Source: Streptomyces sp. f51
GTDB taxonomy: Bacteria > Actinomycetota > Actinomycetes > Streptomycetales > Streptomycetaceae
NCBI RefSeq assembly: GCF_037940415.1
Contig: NZ_CP149798.1
Coordinates: 2,538,501 to 2,602,500, forward strand
DNA: 64,000 nucleotides
Reading direction: 5' to 3'
The notes beneath the pieces were generated by a model. The model had not been told where the DNA came from. It searched no databases and saw nothing but the letters and a program-made list of their open reading frames with translations. The position numbers and the translations under genes are program-made. This document shows positions 16,827-26,093 of the stretch, piece after piece. Every line of letters starts with the position of its first letter. Positions within the stretch are counted from its first letter, which is position 1.

Positions 16827-19178
16827 CTAACCGCGTGCCTCGGCCTTGTCCCGGTCCGGCTCCGGTTCCGGTATCGGTATCGGCTCGGCGGTGGGTGCCT
16901 CGTCCGGGGTCGGGGGCGCGGCGGGCGCCGGGGCCGGTGTCTCTCCCTCGCTCAGGCCGAAACGGTCGTGGAAGCGCCGCAGGGGACCGGGGGCCCACCA
17001 GGTGGCCGCGCCCGTCAGCCGCATGACCGCCGGGACCAGCAGACTGCGGACGACCATCGCGTCCATCAGGACGGCGAGCGCGACGCCCAGTCCGAGCATC
17101 TTCGTGTTGGCCACCCGGGAGGTGCCGATGGCGACCATCACCACCGCGAGGATGACGGCGGCCGCGGTGATCAGGCCCCCGGTGCGCTGGAGCCCGAAGC
17201 GGACCGCCTCCCGGTGGTCGCCGGTGTGGTCGTACTCCTCCTTGATGCGGGAGAGGAGGAACACTCCGTAGTCCATGGAGAGGCCGAAGGCGACGCAGAA
17301 CATCAGGACCGGGAGGGTCGTCTCGATCGAGCCGGAGCTGGTGAAGTCGAGGAGGCCGGAGAGATGGCCGTCCTGGAACACCCAGACCACGGCGCCGAAC
17401 ATCGCGGTCAGGCTGAGCGCGTTGAGCAGGACCGCCTGGAGCGGGATCAGCACACTGCCCGTCAGCAGGAACACCAGGAACAGGGTGACGATCGCGATGA
17501 AGGCGGCCGCCCACGGGAGCCGCTCGGCTATCGCGTGCTTGGAGTCGACCAGGACGGCCGCCGTGCCGGTCACGGAGGTGTCGAACGGGGCGTCCGCGGC
17601 GCGGAGTTCGCCGACCAGCCGCTGGGCCCCCTCGTCCACGGCCTCGCCCTTGGGCAGCACCGAGAAGTACGCGGTGTCGCCCTTCACCAGGGGACCGTCC
17701 ACGCGCAGGACTTCGGGCAGCGCGGCGATCCGCTCCTTGTACCGGGCGTACTCGGCCTCGGTGGCGAACCCCTCGGCCAGGACGTCCAGCGCGCCGCCGG
17801 GGCTGCCCGGGAAGCCGTCGCGGATGTGCTGCTGGACGACGTGCGACCCGGCCCCCGAGGGCAGCTGCCGGTCGTCGGCCGTACCGAACTTCACGCCCAG
17901 GAACGGCAGTCCGAGGACGATGAGGCCGGCCGTGGTGGCCACCGCGAACAGCGGTGCCCTGCGCATGACGAGGGAGGCCGTGCGGCCCCAGAGGGCTCCG
18001 GCGGCGGCCGGGCCCGGCCTACCGCGCCGGAACAGACGCCGCAGATCGAGGGAGTTCACCCGGTCACCGAGGAGCATCAGCGCGGCGGGGAGCAGGATCA
18101 GGGCGGCGGCCGCGGCGAGCAGCACGACGGCGATGCCCGCGTAGGCGAAGGAACGCAGGAAGTACTGCGGGAAGACCAGCATCGCGGCCAGCGACACGGC
18201 GACCGTGAGCGAGGAGAAGAGGACGGTCCGGCCCGCGGTGCGCAGGGTGACCCCGATCGCGGAGCGCGGCGGGGCGCCGGTGGCCAGCTCCTCGCGGAAC
18301 CTGCGGACGATGAACAGGGCGTAGTCGATGGCGAGTCCGAGGCCGAGGGCCGTCGTCAGGTTCATCGCGAAGACCGAGACGTCGGTGACCTCGGTGAGTC
18401 CGCGCAGCACGGCGTTGGTGCCGAGGATCGCGATGATCCCGACCCCGAGCGGGAGCAGGGCCGCGACGGCGCTCCCGAAGACCATGACCAGCAGCAGGAG
18501 GGTCACCGGAAGGGCGATCATCTCGGCCCGGGTGAGGTCCTCCTTGATGGTCGTCTGCATCTCGTGCCGCACGGCGATCGGTCCGCCGATCTCGACCTCG
18601 ACGGGCCCGCTCTTCCCCCGATAGGAAGGGGCGATGCGGTCCAGGGTGCGGGCCGCGGCCGTCTCGTCGCCGGTGATCCGGGCCGCGATCACCGCCTCGT
18701 GGCCGTCGCTCGCCCTCAGCGCGGGTGATCCGGTCCGCCAGTACGAACCGACGCCGGTCACGCCGTGCTCGGCGGCCAGACGCGCGGCGATCCGACTGGC
18801 CTCGGCGGCCACGGCGGGGTCGTCCACCGAGGACCGTCCCGCGTCGAGGAGCAGCAGCAGATTGGGCTGCGAGGCGGGGAACTCCCGCTCCAGCGCCTTG
18901 GTGGCGTACGTGGACTGCGCGGTCGGGTCCTCCCAGCCCCCGCTGCCCAGCCGGTCCGCGACCCCGCTGCCGGCGACCACGGCGAGCGCGGTCAGCAGCA
19001 GGGCGACGAGCAGGGAGAGCCGTGGCCGCGCGGTCACGAACCGGGTCCAGCCGCCGAGACGGGCACCCCCGTCCACGTCCCCGCCCGAGCCCGAGCCCGT
19101 ACGAGCGTCTCCGCCCTCGCTCCGGCCTCCGCCGGGCCTCGCCCCGGGTCCGGCGTCCGCGCCGTCGACTTCGGACAT
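16827..19178 (-). CDS. MMPL/RND-type membrane transporter
   Basis: A 783-aa exporter of the MMPL branch of the RND superfamily. Two homologous halves are visible, each with one N-terminal helix, a large extracytoplasmic loop and five helices. Proton-relay-type motifs occur in GLGLAIDYALFIVRRFREEL (first half) and FGLSMDYGVFLLSRIKEEY (second half). The C-terminus is Pro/Glu-rich. Such proteins export lipids or drugs by proton motive force; the substrate is unknown. The ATG at 19178 has a GAGGGG site. It diverges from a TetR gene with palindromes in between, the usual local repressor pairing. Confidence 0.92.
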   Translation of the reverse strand: MSEVDGADAGPGARPGGGRSEGGDARTGSGSGGDVDGGARLGGWTRFVTARPRLSLLVALLLTALAVVAGSGVADRLGSGGWEDPTAQSTYATKALEREFPASQPNLLLLLDAGRSSVDDPAVAAEASRIAARLAAEHGVTGVGSYWRTGSPALRASDGHEAVIAARITGDETAAARTLDRIAPSYRGKSGPVEVEIGGPIAVRHEMQTTIKEDLTRAEMIALPVTLLLLVMVFGSAVAALLPLGVGIIAILGTNAVLRGLTEVTDVSVFAMNLTTALGLGLAIDYALFIVRRFREELATGAPPRSAIGVTLRTAGRTVLFSSLTVAVSLAAMLVFPQYFLRSFAYAGIAVVLLAAAAALILLPAALMLLGDRVNSLDLRRLFRRGRPGPAAAGALWGRTASLVMRRAPLFAVATTAGLIVLGLPFLGVKFGTADDRQLPSGAGSHVVQQHIRDGFPGSPGGALDVLAEGFATEAEYARYKERIAALPEVLRVDGPLVKGDTAYFSVLPKGEAVDEGAQRLVGELRAADAPFDTSVTGTAAVLVDSKHAIAERLPWAAAFIAIVTLFLVFLLTGSVLIPLQAVLLNALSLTAMFGAVVWVFQDGHLSGLLDFTSSGSIETTLPVLMFCVAFGLSMDYGVFLLSRIKEEYDHTGDHREAVRFGLQRTGGLITAAAVILAVVMVAIGTSRVANTKMLGLGVALAVLMDAMVVRSLLVPAVMRLTGAATWWAPGPLRRFHDRFGLSEGETPAPAPAAPPTPDEAPTAEPIPIPEPEPDRDKAEARG

Positions 19179-19241
19179 GATGCGGTGTCCCCTCACCGTG
19201 ACCCGATGACCCGCTTCCGTGCAGGCATCATGGATCGCCCA

Positions 19242-19258
19242 TTGCCATAGAATGGCAA
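19242..19258. promoter_or_regulatory. 17-bp perfect palindrome, TetR operator candidate
   Basis: TTGCCAT-AGA-ATGGCAA lies between the MMPL and TetR starts. The centre carries TAGAAT, a -10-like hexamer on the plus strand, so binding would block a promoter. Confidence 0.65.
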
Positions 19259-19310
19259 ACACGAGATGTCGCTCGCGTTTTTCAAGAATGCGAGTGATCA
19301 CTCGTGTTTG
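19256..19310. promoter_or_regulatory. nested inverted repeats in the MMPL-TetR divergent promoter
   Basis: CAAACACGAG (19256-19265) and CTCGTGTTTG (19301-19310) are perfect complements, enclosing CTCGC/GCGAG arms and the palindrome AGTGATCACT at 19293-19302. Either a second operator or overlapping sites for the divergent pair. Confidence 0.55.
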
Positions 19311-19342
19311 TCAATCGCGTCCCGAGAAGCTGGGGATCATCC

Positions 19343-20017
19343 GTGCCCGAGAAGCAGCAGACCGAGGAGCCGTCGGAGCTCGAGCAGCAGACGGAGGAGA
19401 AACCGCGCCGCCGCCAGGCCCGCGGCGAGCGCCGCGTCGCCCAGCTCCTGGAGGCGGCGGCCTCGGTGTTCTGCCGGACCGGCTACACCGCGGCGAGCAC
19501 CAACGCCATCGCCCGCGAGGCCGGCGTCTCCCCCGGCACGCTCTACCAGTTCTTCCCGAACAAGGAGGCCATCGCGGTCGGCCTCAGCGACCAGCTCCTC
19601 GACGACTGGGCCCGCTCGCACGGACAGGCACTCGCCCAGGAGAACGCCGGCCTCCCGCTGGACCGGATGCTCGACGCGGTCCTCGACCCGCTGATCGAGT
19701 TCAACGTCGAACACCCGGCCTTCGCCGTCCTGATGCACGGCGCCGACACCCCGGGAGTCATCGTCGAGGAGATCGGCACCCTGCACGGCACGCTCCTCGC
19801 CCGCGTCGAGGAGATGATCGGGGCCCGACTGCCGCAGATGCCGGCCGACGAGCGCGCCCGCACCGCGAACATGGCGGTCCATCTGTTCAAGGCGGGGCTC
19901 ACCCTGGTCATGTCCCACGAGGGCGCCGAACGGGACGGCTACATCGCGGAGCTGAAGACGGTCATGCACCGCTATCTGGAGCCACTGCTCGACACGCCGT
20001 CACCCGCCGCCCGCTGA
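19343..20017 (+). CDS. TetR-family transcriptional repressor
   Basis: A 224-aa TetR regulator. After a Glu/Gln/Arg-rich tail, the HTH reads AAASVFCRTGYTAASTNAIAREAGVSPGTLYQFFPNKEA, the typical DNA-binding domain with the YxxFxxKE end. The C-terminal ligand domain is all-helical. The GTG at 19343 (VPEKQQ) with GGGGAT upstream is preferred; an in-frame GTG at 19304 lies within the operator palindrome. It is divergent from the MMPL exporter and probably represses it until a ligand, perhaps the exported compound, binds. Confidence 0.9.
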   Translation: MPEKQQTEEPSELEQQTEEKPRRRQARGERRVAQLLEAAASVFCRTGYTAASTNAIAREAGVSPGTLYQFFPNKEAIAVGLSDQLLDDWARSHGQALAQENAGLPLDRMLDAVLDPLIEFNVEHPAFAVLMHGADTPGVIVEEIGTLHGTLLARVEEMIGARLPQMPADERARTANMAVHLFKAGLTLVMSHEGAERDGYIAELKTVMHRYLEPLLDTPSPAAR

Positions 20018-20317
20018 GCCGCCCCGGGCAGGACCGGCAGGGCGGAAGCCGACGGGCCGGGCCGCACAGCCCGCCGGAGCGAAGCGTTGGGGCCGGTCCG
20101 CACAGCCGGGCGGGACGGCGCCGATCGAGACGGCACGGCACCAGCGTTCCGAGCCACGACATCGGGGACATCTGTCATAAGGTTCGGACAAATCGATCAG
20201 TGACCCTCGGCACCGATCCGTCCGCACGGCCCCGCCTCACCCGCCCGGGGCCGCCCCGACGCACCGGAACGCGGGTCCCCCGTCCGAGCCCGCGGGCCGC
20301 CCCCGAGGGACAGAGGG
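20018..20317 (+). other. 300-bp gap before prsW-like gene
   Basis: No gene or clear promoter seen. It holds a direct repeat (GGGCCGGKCCGCACAGCC at 20054-20071 and 20090-20107, one mismatch, 36-bp period) and a short AT-richer stretch near 20165-20200 that may contain the promoter of the downstream protease gene. Confidence 0.5.
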
Positions 20318-21274
20318 ATGGCCGTGACCCAGAATCAGCCGCCGGGCGCGCCCCGGGCCCGCATTCCCGGACCGCAGCAGCCCCCGCCGTCGCACCCCCG
20401 GATCCCCGCCGGTCTCTGGAAGCGCTGCCTGGGCGGCGGCCTCGCCCTCTGGACGCTGACCGCGGTCGTCACGTACTCCGCGTACGACGCCACACCGCTG
20501 CCGACCCTGATCCTGCTCGGCGGCTTCCTCGCACCCGTCGTCTTCGTGCTCTGGGCGTACGAGCGGCACGGCCGGGACCTGGGCGCGAACCTGCTGCTCG
20601 GCTGCTTCCTGACCGGCGGCACGCTGGGCGTGCTCGGCGCGTCGGTGACGGAGTACGAGCTGACGCGCCCCTCGCTGTGGCTGTACCTGGGAACCGGACT
20701 GGCCGAGGAGGCCGTGAAGCTCGGCGCGCTGGCGTACCTGCTGCGCCGGAACCCCAGGATCCGCGGACCGCGGGCCGGACTGGTGCTCGGCGCGGCGCTC
20801 GGGTTCGGCTTCGCCGCCCTGGAGGGCGCCGGACACGCCTTCGACGCCGCCGTGTCGCTGCGGGGCGCGGACCTGCGCACCCTGCTGGAGACCGAGATCC
20901 TGCGCGGGGTGCTCACCCCGTTCGGGCAGGGCCTGTGGACCGCGGTCGCGGGCGCGGCCCTGCTGGCGCGGCGGCGCCCGGACGGGCGGTTCCGTCTCAC
21001 CGCCCGGGTGGCCGGCGTCTGGCTCGGCGTCTCCCTGCTGCACGCCCTGTGGGACTCCACGCGCGGGATCGCGCTGTGGCTGGTGGCCCGGCTCGGCCGG
21101 GCCGGGCTCGACGGGGCGCTGCTCGTACCGGGCCGGACACCGCATCCGGCCGGCGGACGGGACCACCTTTTCACCCTGTTCTCGGTGGGCGGACTGCTCC
21201 TCGTCACGCTCGCGGGGGCGGCCTGGGCGCGCTCTCTGGCGCACCGCGATCCCGCTTGGAGAAATACCCCCTAG
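20318..21274 (+). CDS. PrsW-family intramembrane metalloprotease
   Basis: A 318-aa polytopic membrane protein with about eight helices. The PrsW/CPBP-like metal motifs are present: GLAEEAVKL (two Glu), EGAGHAFD (Glu, His) and SLLHALWD (His, Asp). PrsW cleaves anti-sigma factors in Bacillus; in streptomycetes the substrate is generally unknown. The N-terminus is Pro-rich and cytoplasmic. The last codons and stop lie inside the copper operator that drives copZ, so the two genes are packed tightly although not obviously related. Confidence 0.88.
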   Translation: MAVTQNQPPGAPRARIPGPQQPPPSHPRIPAGLWKRCLGGGLALWTLTAVVTYSAYDATPLPTLILLGGFLAPVVFVLWAYERHGRDLGANLLLGCFLTGGTLGVLGASVTEYELTRPSLWLYLGTGLAEEAVKLGALAYLLRRNPRIRGPRAGLVLGAALGFGFAALEGAGHAFDAAVSLRGADLRTLLETEILRGVLTPFGQGLWTAVAGAALLARRRPDGRFRLTARVAGVWLGVSLLHALWDSTRGIALWLVARLGRAGLDGALLVPGRTPHPAGGRDHLFTLFSVGGLLLVTLAGAAWARSLAHRDPAWRNTP

Positions 21275-21283
21275 GGGTATAGT
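21256..21283 (+). promoter_or_regulatory. copZA promoter with CsoR-type operator
   Basis: The palindrome ATACCCCCTAGGGGTAT (21264-21280) is the classic copper-sensing CsoR operator. TTGGAG (21256-21261), a 16-base spacer and TATAGT (21278-21283) flank and overlap it, so bound CsoR would block RNA polymerase until Cu(I) releases it. No csoR gene is in this window. The operator overlaps the prsW stop codon. Confidence 0.9.
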
Positions 21284-21368
21284 GTGGTGAACATGGAGGG
21301 GAACCCTGGATTCCCGGGAGTCCCTCCCGTGCACGCACGCCCCAGAACGCCTCGACGAGGAGTACGCC

Positions 21369-21608
21369 ATGACCGCGCAGACCGGCACCCCGGGTTCCGT
21401 CACCACCGTCTACCAGGTGAGCGGTATGAGCTGCGGACACTGTGAAGGCTCCGTCAGCGGCGAGATCTCCGCGATCCCGGGCGTGAGCTCGGTGAAGGCC
21501 GTCGCCTCGACCGGCGAGGTCACCGTCGTCTCGGCCGCCGCGCTCGACGAGAGCGCCGTGCGCGCCGCGGTCGACGAGGCGGGCTTCGAACTCGTCGAGC
21601 GGGCCTGA
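21369..21608 (+). CDS. copZ: copper chaperone
   Basis: A 79-aa single heavy-metal-associated (HMA) domain. The Cu(I)-binding loop is GMSCGHC at about residues 19-25, and length and fold match CopZ/Atx1 chaperones, which carry Cu(I) in the cytoplasm to the CopA exporter. The ATG at 21369 follows a GAGGAG site. It is first in the copper operon, downstream of the CsoR-type operator, and 91 bp before copA. Confidence 0.95.
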   Translation: MTAQTGTPGSVTTVYQVSGMSCGHCEGSVSGEISAIPGVSSVKAVASTGEVTVVSAAALDESAVRAAVDEAGFELVERA

Positions 21609-21699
21609 CCGGCCCGGGCAGCTCTCCCTCTCCGCACCGGGCCGTGCCGACCGGCTGATACCGGCTCCGCGCGGCCCGGCACATTCCTGGAGCCGCACC

Positions 21700-23943
21700 A
21701 TGACCACCGCAGCACCCGAGACACCGATAGGCACGGCCTCGGAGATCGAACTCTCCATCGGCGGGATGACCTGCGCCTCCTGCGCGGCCCGCGTCGAGAA
21801 GAAGCTCAACCGGATGGACGGCGTCACCGCCACCGTCAACTTCGCGACGGAGAAGGCCAAGGTCTCCTACCCCGAGGGGGTACGGGTCGCCGATCTGATC
21901 GCCACCGTGGTGAAGACGGGCTACACCGCCGAGGAGCCCCCGCCGCCCGAGCCGCCCGCGGAGGAGACTCCCCCGGCCGCCGACGATCCCGAGACCGCCG
22001 CCCTTCGCCAACGGCTGACCGTCTCCGCGGTGCTCGCGCTGCCCGTGGTCCTCATGTCGATGATCCCGGCGCTCCAGTTCGACAACTGGCAGTGGCTCTC
22101 GCTGACGCTCGCCGCGCCCGTCGTGGTCTGGGGTGCGCTGCCCTTCCACCGGGCCGCCGTGACGAACGCGCGGCACGGCGCGGCCACCATGGACACCCTG
22201 GTCTCGGTCGGCACCCTCGCCGCGTTCGGCTGGTCCCTGTGGGCGCTGTTCTTCGGCGACGCGGGGATGCCGGGCATGCGGCACGGCTTCGAGTTCACGG
22301 TCTCCCGTACGGACGGGTCCTCCGCCCTCTACCTGGAGGTCGCCGCCGGGGTCGTCGCGTTCATCCTGCTCGGCCGCTTCCTGGAGGCCCGCTCCAAGCG
22401 GCGCGCGGGCGCGGCGCTGCGGGCACTGCTCGAACTCGGCGCCAAGGACGTCGCCGTCCTGCGGGACGGCCGTGAGGTCCGCCTGCCGGTGGCGCGACTG
22501 GCCGTCGGGGACCGCTTCGTCGTGCGGCCCGGCGAGAAGATCGCCACCGACGGGACCGTCGTCGAGGGCGCCTCGGCCGTGGACGCGTCCATGCTGACGG
22601 GCGAATCGGTGCCCGTGGACGTGGGCGTCGGGGACGCCGTCACGGGTGCGACCGTGAACGCCGGGGGCCGGCTCGTCGTCGAGGCCACCCGGATCGGCGC
22701 CGACACCCAGCTCGCGCGGATGGCCCGGCTGGTCGAGGACGCGCAGAACGGCAAGGCCGAGGTGCAGCGTCTGGCCGACCGGATCTCCGGGGTCTTCGTG
22801 CCCGTCGTCCTGCTCATCGCGCTCGGCACGTTCGGGGTCTGGATCGCGGTCACCGGGGACACGGTCGCGGCCTTCACCGCCGCCGTCGCGGTGCTGATCA
22901 TCGCCTGCCCGTGCGCGCTCGGCCTGGCCACCCCGACCGCCCTGATGGTCGGCACCGGCCGCGGCGCCCAGCTCGGCATCCTGATCAAGGGACCGGAGGT
23001 CCTGGAGTCCACGCGCCGGGTCGACACCGTCCTCCTGGACAAGACCGGCACGGTGACGACGGGCCGGATGAGTCTGCACGAGGTCCACGTCGCCGGGGGA
23101 CGGGCCGAGGAAGACGTCCTGCGGCTCGCGGGAGCCCTGGAACACGCCTCCGAGCATCCGGTTGCCCGAGCGATCGCGGCGGGCGCTCAGGAGCGCGTCG
23201 GCGGCCTTCCCGCGCCGGAGCACTTCGAGAACGTGCCGGGGCGGGGCGTGCGCGGGCGGGTGGACGGCCGCGAGGTGACCGTCGGCCGGTTCCCCGGCAC
23301 GCTCACGGGAACGCTTGCGGACGCGAAGAACGCGGCCGAGGCGGCGGGCCGTACGGCGGTCGTGGTCACCCTGGACGGTGCGGCGGCGGGCGTCCTGGCC
23401 GTGGCCGACACGGTCAAGGAGAGCAGCGCCGAGGCCGTACGCGACCTGCGGGCCCTGGGACTGACCCCGATGCTGCTGACCGGTGACAACCGCGCGGTCG
23501 CGGAGGCCGTGGCGCGGGAGGTCGGCATCCGCCCGGACGACGTGATCGCCGAGGTGCTGCCCGAGGACAAGGTCGCCGTGGTCCGGCGGCTCCAGGGTGA
23601 GGGCCGGACCGTCGCGATGGTCGGGGACGGGGTGAACGACGCCGCGGCCCTCGCCACCGCCGACCTCGGCCTCGCGATGGGCACCGGGACGGACGCGGCG
23701 ATCGAGGCGAGCGATCTGACGCTCGTGCGCGGGGATCTGCGGGTGGCCGCGGACGCGATCCGGCTGTCCCGCCGCACCCTGTCGACGATCAAGGGAAACC
23801 TGGTCTGGGCCTTCGGCTACAACGTGGCGGCGCTTCCGCTGGCCGCCGCCGGACTGCTCAATCCCATGATCGCGGGAGCGGCGATGGCCTTCTCGTCCGT
23901 TTTCGTGGTCACGAACAGCCTTCGACTGAGAGCATTCGCGTGA
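21700..23943 (+). CDS. copA: Cu(I)-exporting P-type ATPase
   Basis: A 747-aa P1B-ATPase. N-terminal HMA domain with GMTCASC (about residues 22-28), then a Pro/Glu linker and eight membrane helices. Motifs: actuator TGES, membrane metal site CPC in [15 protein letters not shown], phosphorylation [13 protein letters not shown] in the nucleotide domain, hinge [10 protein letters not shown]. The late-helix residues (FGYN and MAFSS) are those of the Cu(I)-specific P1B-1 class. It pumps Cu(I) out of the cytoplasm and is co-transcribed with copZ. Confidence 0.96.
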   Translation: MTTAAPETPIGTASEIELSIGGMTCASCAARVEKKLNRMDGVTATVNFATEKAKVSYPEGVRVADLIATVVKTGYTAEEPPPPEPPAEETPPAADDPETAALRQRLTVSAVLALPVVLMSMIPALQFDNWQWLSLTLAAPVVVWGALPFHRAAVTNARHGAATMDTLVSVGTLAAFGWSLWALFFGDAGMPGMRHGFEFTVSRTDGSSALYLEVAAGVVAFILLGRFLEARSKRRAGAALRALLELGAKDVAVLRDGREVRLPVARLAVGDRFVVRPGEKIATDGTVVEGASAVDASMLTGESVPVDVGVGDAVTGATVNAGGRLVVEATRIGADTQLARMARLVEDAQNGKAEVQRLADRISGVFVPVVLLIALGTFGVWIAVTGDTVAAFTAAVAVLIIACPCALGLATPTALMVGTGRGAQLGILIKGPEVLESTRRVDTVLLDKTGTVTTGRMSLHEVHVAGGRAEEDVLRLAGALEHASEHPVARAIAAGAQERVGGLPAPEHFENVPGRGVRGRVDGREVTVGRFPGTLTGTLADAKNAAEAAGRTAVVVTLDGAAAGVLAVADTVKESSAEAVRDLRALGLTPMLLTGDNRAVAEAVAREVGIRPDDVIAEVLPEDKVAVVRRLQGEGRTVAMVGDGVNDAAALATADLGLAMGTGTDAAIEASDLTLVRGDLRVAADAIRLSRRTLSTIKGNLVWAFGYNVAALPLAAAGLLNPMIAGAAMAFSSVFVVTNSLRLRAFA

Positions 23944-24396
23944 CGACAGAGCCTGAGTCCCCCTAGAGTCCAACGAGAGCCTCACATAAGCTCTTCACAA
24001 GGCTCGCGCATCTTCCTTACGCTTGGTCCTCGATTCCCATACAGGGTCTCTTGCCTATCTTCAGGACATATGCAAGAGATCCAGATCACAGTGATGTGAA
24101 CGTAACCACCGAAGGGGTTCGTCAGTCTAAGTTGGCGATGTCAGAAGCGTCTTGGGGGGCGCGACTGGCATCTGGGGATGTCTTGGGGGACGTTCCCGGA
24201 AATTGCGTCGCCGGGGCACGTACTGCGGGGAGCTTTGAGCGGCCCTCCCGATCCGTACGCGTCCCGGCAGATCGCACCGCACCACCGCAGTACGGCGAGC
24301 TCGGCTCGCCGCCGGCGTCGCGCCGGCACACAGCGATTCAGGCGCTGTCCACAGACGCCCGGCCGGATCCCGTGGGGGGAATCCGCACCGGGACAA

Positions 24397-24449
24397 GGAA
24401 AGCGCCCTGACTGCCGGCCCGTGGGGGGACCGGTAGCAGGGCGCTTTCC
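24397..24449 (-). terminator. distal hairpin downstream of citrate synthase
   Basis: GGAAAGCGCCCTG (24397-24409) and CAGGGCGCTTTCC (24437-24449) pair over 13 bp, with further CCGG/CCGG pairing inside. It can act in either direction. Confidence 0.65.
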
Positions 24450-24475
24450 GTATGTCTTCTTGCGTTCTACGGGTT

Positions 24476-24502
24476 CACCGGGCCCGCGTTCGGGGCCCGG
24501 TG
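24476..24502 (-). terminator. proximal terminator of citrate synthase
   Basis: CACCGGGCCC (24476-24485) and GGGCCCGGTG (24493-24502) form a perfect 10-bp stem with a 7-base loop, starting 14 bases past the stop codon. Confidence 0.7.
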
Positions 24503-24516
24503 GGCACGTACGGACC

Positions 24517-25806
24517 TCAGCGGGCCTCGACCGGCACGAAGTCGCGCTCGACGACACCCGTGTAGATCTGGCGCGGGCGGCCGATGCGGGAGCCGGGCTC
24601 CTTGATCATCTCGTGCCACTGGGCGATCCAGCCCGGCAGTCGGCCGAGGGCGAACAGGACCGTGAACATCTCGGTCGGGAAGCCCATGGCGCGGTAGATC
24701 AGGCCGGTGTAGAAGTCGACGTTGGGGTAGAGGTTGCGCGAGACGAAGTAGTCGTCGGAGAGCGCGTGCTCCTCCAGCTTGAGGGCGATGTCCAGCAGCT
24801 CGTCGGACTTGCCGAGAGCGGACAGCACGTCGTGCGCGGCGGCCTTGATGATCTTCGCGCGCGGGTCGAAGGACTTGTACACCCGGTGGCCGAAGCCCAT
24901 CAGGCGGACGCCGTCCTCCTTGTTCTTCACCTTGCGGATGAAGGCGTCGACGTCGCCGCCGTTGGCCTGGATGCCCTCCAGCATCTCCAGGACGGACTGG
25001 TTGGCGCCGCCGTGCAGCGGGCCCCACAGCGCGGAGATGCCGGCCGAGATCGAGGCGAACATGTTCGCCTGCGAGGAGCCGACCAGACGCACGGTGGAGG
25101 TCGAACAGTTCTGCTCGTGGTCGGCGTGCAGGATCAGCAGCTTGTCGAGCGCCGAGACGACGACCGGGTCGAGCTCGTAGTCCTGCGCGGGGACCGAGAA
25201 GGTCATGCGCAGGAAGTTCTCGACGTACCCGAGGTTGTTGCGCGGGTACACGAAGGGGTGGCCGACCGACTTCTTGTACGCGTAGGCCGCGATCGTCGGG
25301 AGCTTGGCGAGCAGCCGGATCGTCGAGAGGTTGCGCTGCTTCTCGTCGAACGGGTTGTGGCTGTCCTGGTAGAAGGTCGACAGCGCCGAGACGACCGAGG
25401 AGAGCATCGCCATCGGGTGGGCGTCGCGCGGGAAGCCCCGGTAGAAGTTCTTGACGTCCTCGTGCAGCAGGGTGTGCTGCGTGATCTCGTTCTTGAAGGT
25501 GGAGAGCTCGTCGACGTTCGGGAGCTCACCGTTGATCAGCAGGTAGGCCACCTCCAGGAAGGTGGAGCGCTCGGCCAGCTGCTCGATCGGGTAGCCGCGG
25601 TAGCGGAGGATGCCCTGCTCACCGTCGAGATAGGTGATCGCGGATTTATACGCGGCGGTGTTGCCGTACCCGCTGTCCAGCGTCACCAGACCGGTCTGGG
25701 CGCGGAGCTTGCCGATGTCGAAGCCCTTGTCGCCGACGGTGCTGTCGATCACCGGGTAGGTGTACTCGCCATCGCCGAACCGCAGTACTACAGAGTTGTC
25801 GCTCAC
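24517..25806 (-). CDS. citA: citrate synthase (type II, hexameric)
   Basis: A 429-aa citrate synthase condensing oxaloacetate and acetyl-CoA, the TCA entry step. Catalytic elements are present: HADHEQNCSTSTVRLVGSS (His), GPLHGGANQ (His), MGFGHRVYKSFDPRA (His/Arg) and the Asp in NVDFYTGL. The N-terminal beta-domain (FGDGEYTYPVIDSTVGDKG) marks the GltA-like type II form. The GTG at 25806 (VSDNSVVL) follows AGGGA and gives the usual length; 19 codons of open frame upstream are not family-like. Transcribed alone. Confidence 0.96.
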   Translation of the reverse strand: MSDNSVVLRFGDGEYTYPVIDSTVGDKGFDIGKLRAQTGLVTLDSGYGNTAAYKSAITYLDGEQGILRYRGYPIEQLAERSTFLEVAYLLINGELPNVDELSTFKNEITQHTLLHEDVKNFYRGFPRDAHPMAMLSSVVSALSTFYQDSHNPFDEKQRNLSTIRLLAKLPTIAAYAYKKSVGHPFVYPRNNLGYVENFLRMTFSVPAQDYELDPVVVSALDKLLILHADHEQNCSTSTVRLVGSSQANMFASISAGISALWGPLHGGANQSVLEMLEGIQANGGDVDAFIRKVKNKEDGVRLMGFGHRVYKSFDPRAKIIKAAAHDVLSALGKSDELLDIALKLEEHALSDDYFVSRNLYPNVDFYTGLIYRAMGFPTEMFTVLFALGRLPGWIAQWHEMIKEPGSRIGRPRQIYTGVVERDFVPVEAR

Positions 25807-25913
25807 GTCATCCCTCACCGACGTTGTGCCTCTTCTTCGAGGTGCCCTGACTGTCTCTACCATCCCCCATTTGGCCCTGGAGAGTGCACTCGGGGTCGAC
25901 CATTGGGCCTATC

Positions 25914-25932
25914 GGCGGCACTGAGTGCCGCC
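25914..25932. promoter_or_regulatory. 19-bp hairpin upstream of citrate synthase
   Basis: GGCGGCAC-TGA-GTGCCGCC is a perfect inverted repeat in the 287-bp gap between recD2 and citrate synthase, about 110 bp before the citrate synthase start. Operator or structured leader; no gene in the gap. Confidence 0.45.
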
Positions 25933-26038
25933 AACCTGCTCATCCTGCCGCGTCCGTGGCGCAACCGGAAGTGCTCTGTGACCTTCGTGACTCGTTTGAT
26001 CGATCATTTTTTGTGATGGACCTCGTCCCGCGCCCGAA

Positions 26039-26066
26039 AGGCCCCGTTCGGCGCTCGAACGGGCCT
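26039..26066 (-). terminator. hairpin after the recD2 gene
   Basis: AGGCCCCGTTCG and CGAACGGGCCT pair with one bulged base around a 5-base loop, 28 bases past the stop. Probable terminator. Confidence 0.65.
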
Positions 26067-26093
26067 CCGTCCGCCGCGCGAAGGGGCGGTGGA

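Larger units (their letters stand above)
23944..24516. other. 573-bp gene-poor, AT-richer gap beside citrate synthase
   Basis: No convincing gene. From about 23,950 to 24,200 the sequence is notably lower in GC than its surroundings and contains inverted repeats GAGCCT/AGGCTC (about 23,975-24,005) and TCTCTTGC/GCAAGAGA (24047-24079). A 119-codon plus-strand frame (24051-24410) has poor third-position bias and ends inside the terminator hairpin, so I do not accept it as a gene. A small RNA, or a promoter for something unrecognised, is possible. The right end holds the citrate synthase terminators. Confidence 0.5.

Noticed and set aside
24051..24410. 119-codon plus-strand frame after copA
   Set aside because: Third-position GC is far below neighbours in the first half, it shows no recognisable motif and it ends within a terminator hairpin.
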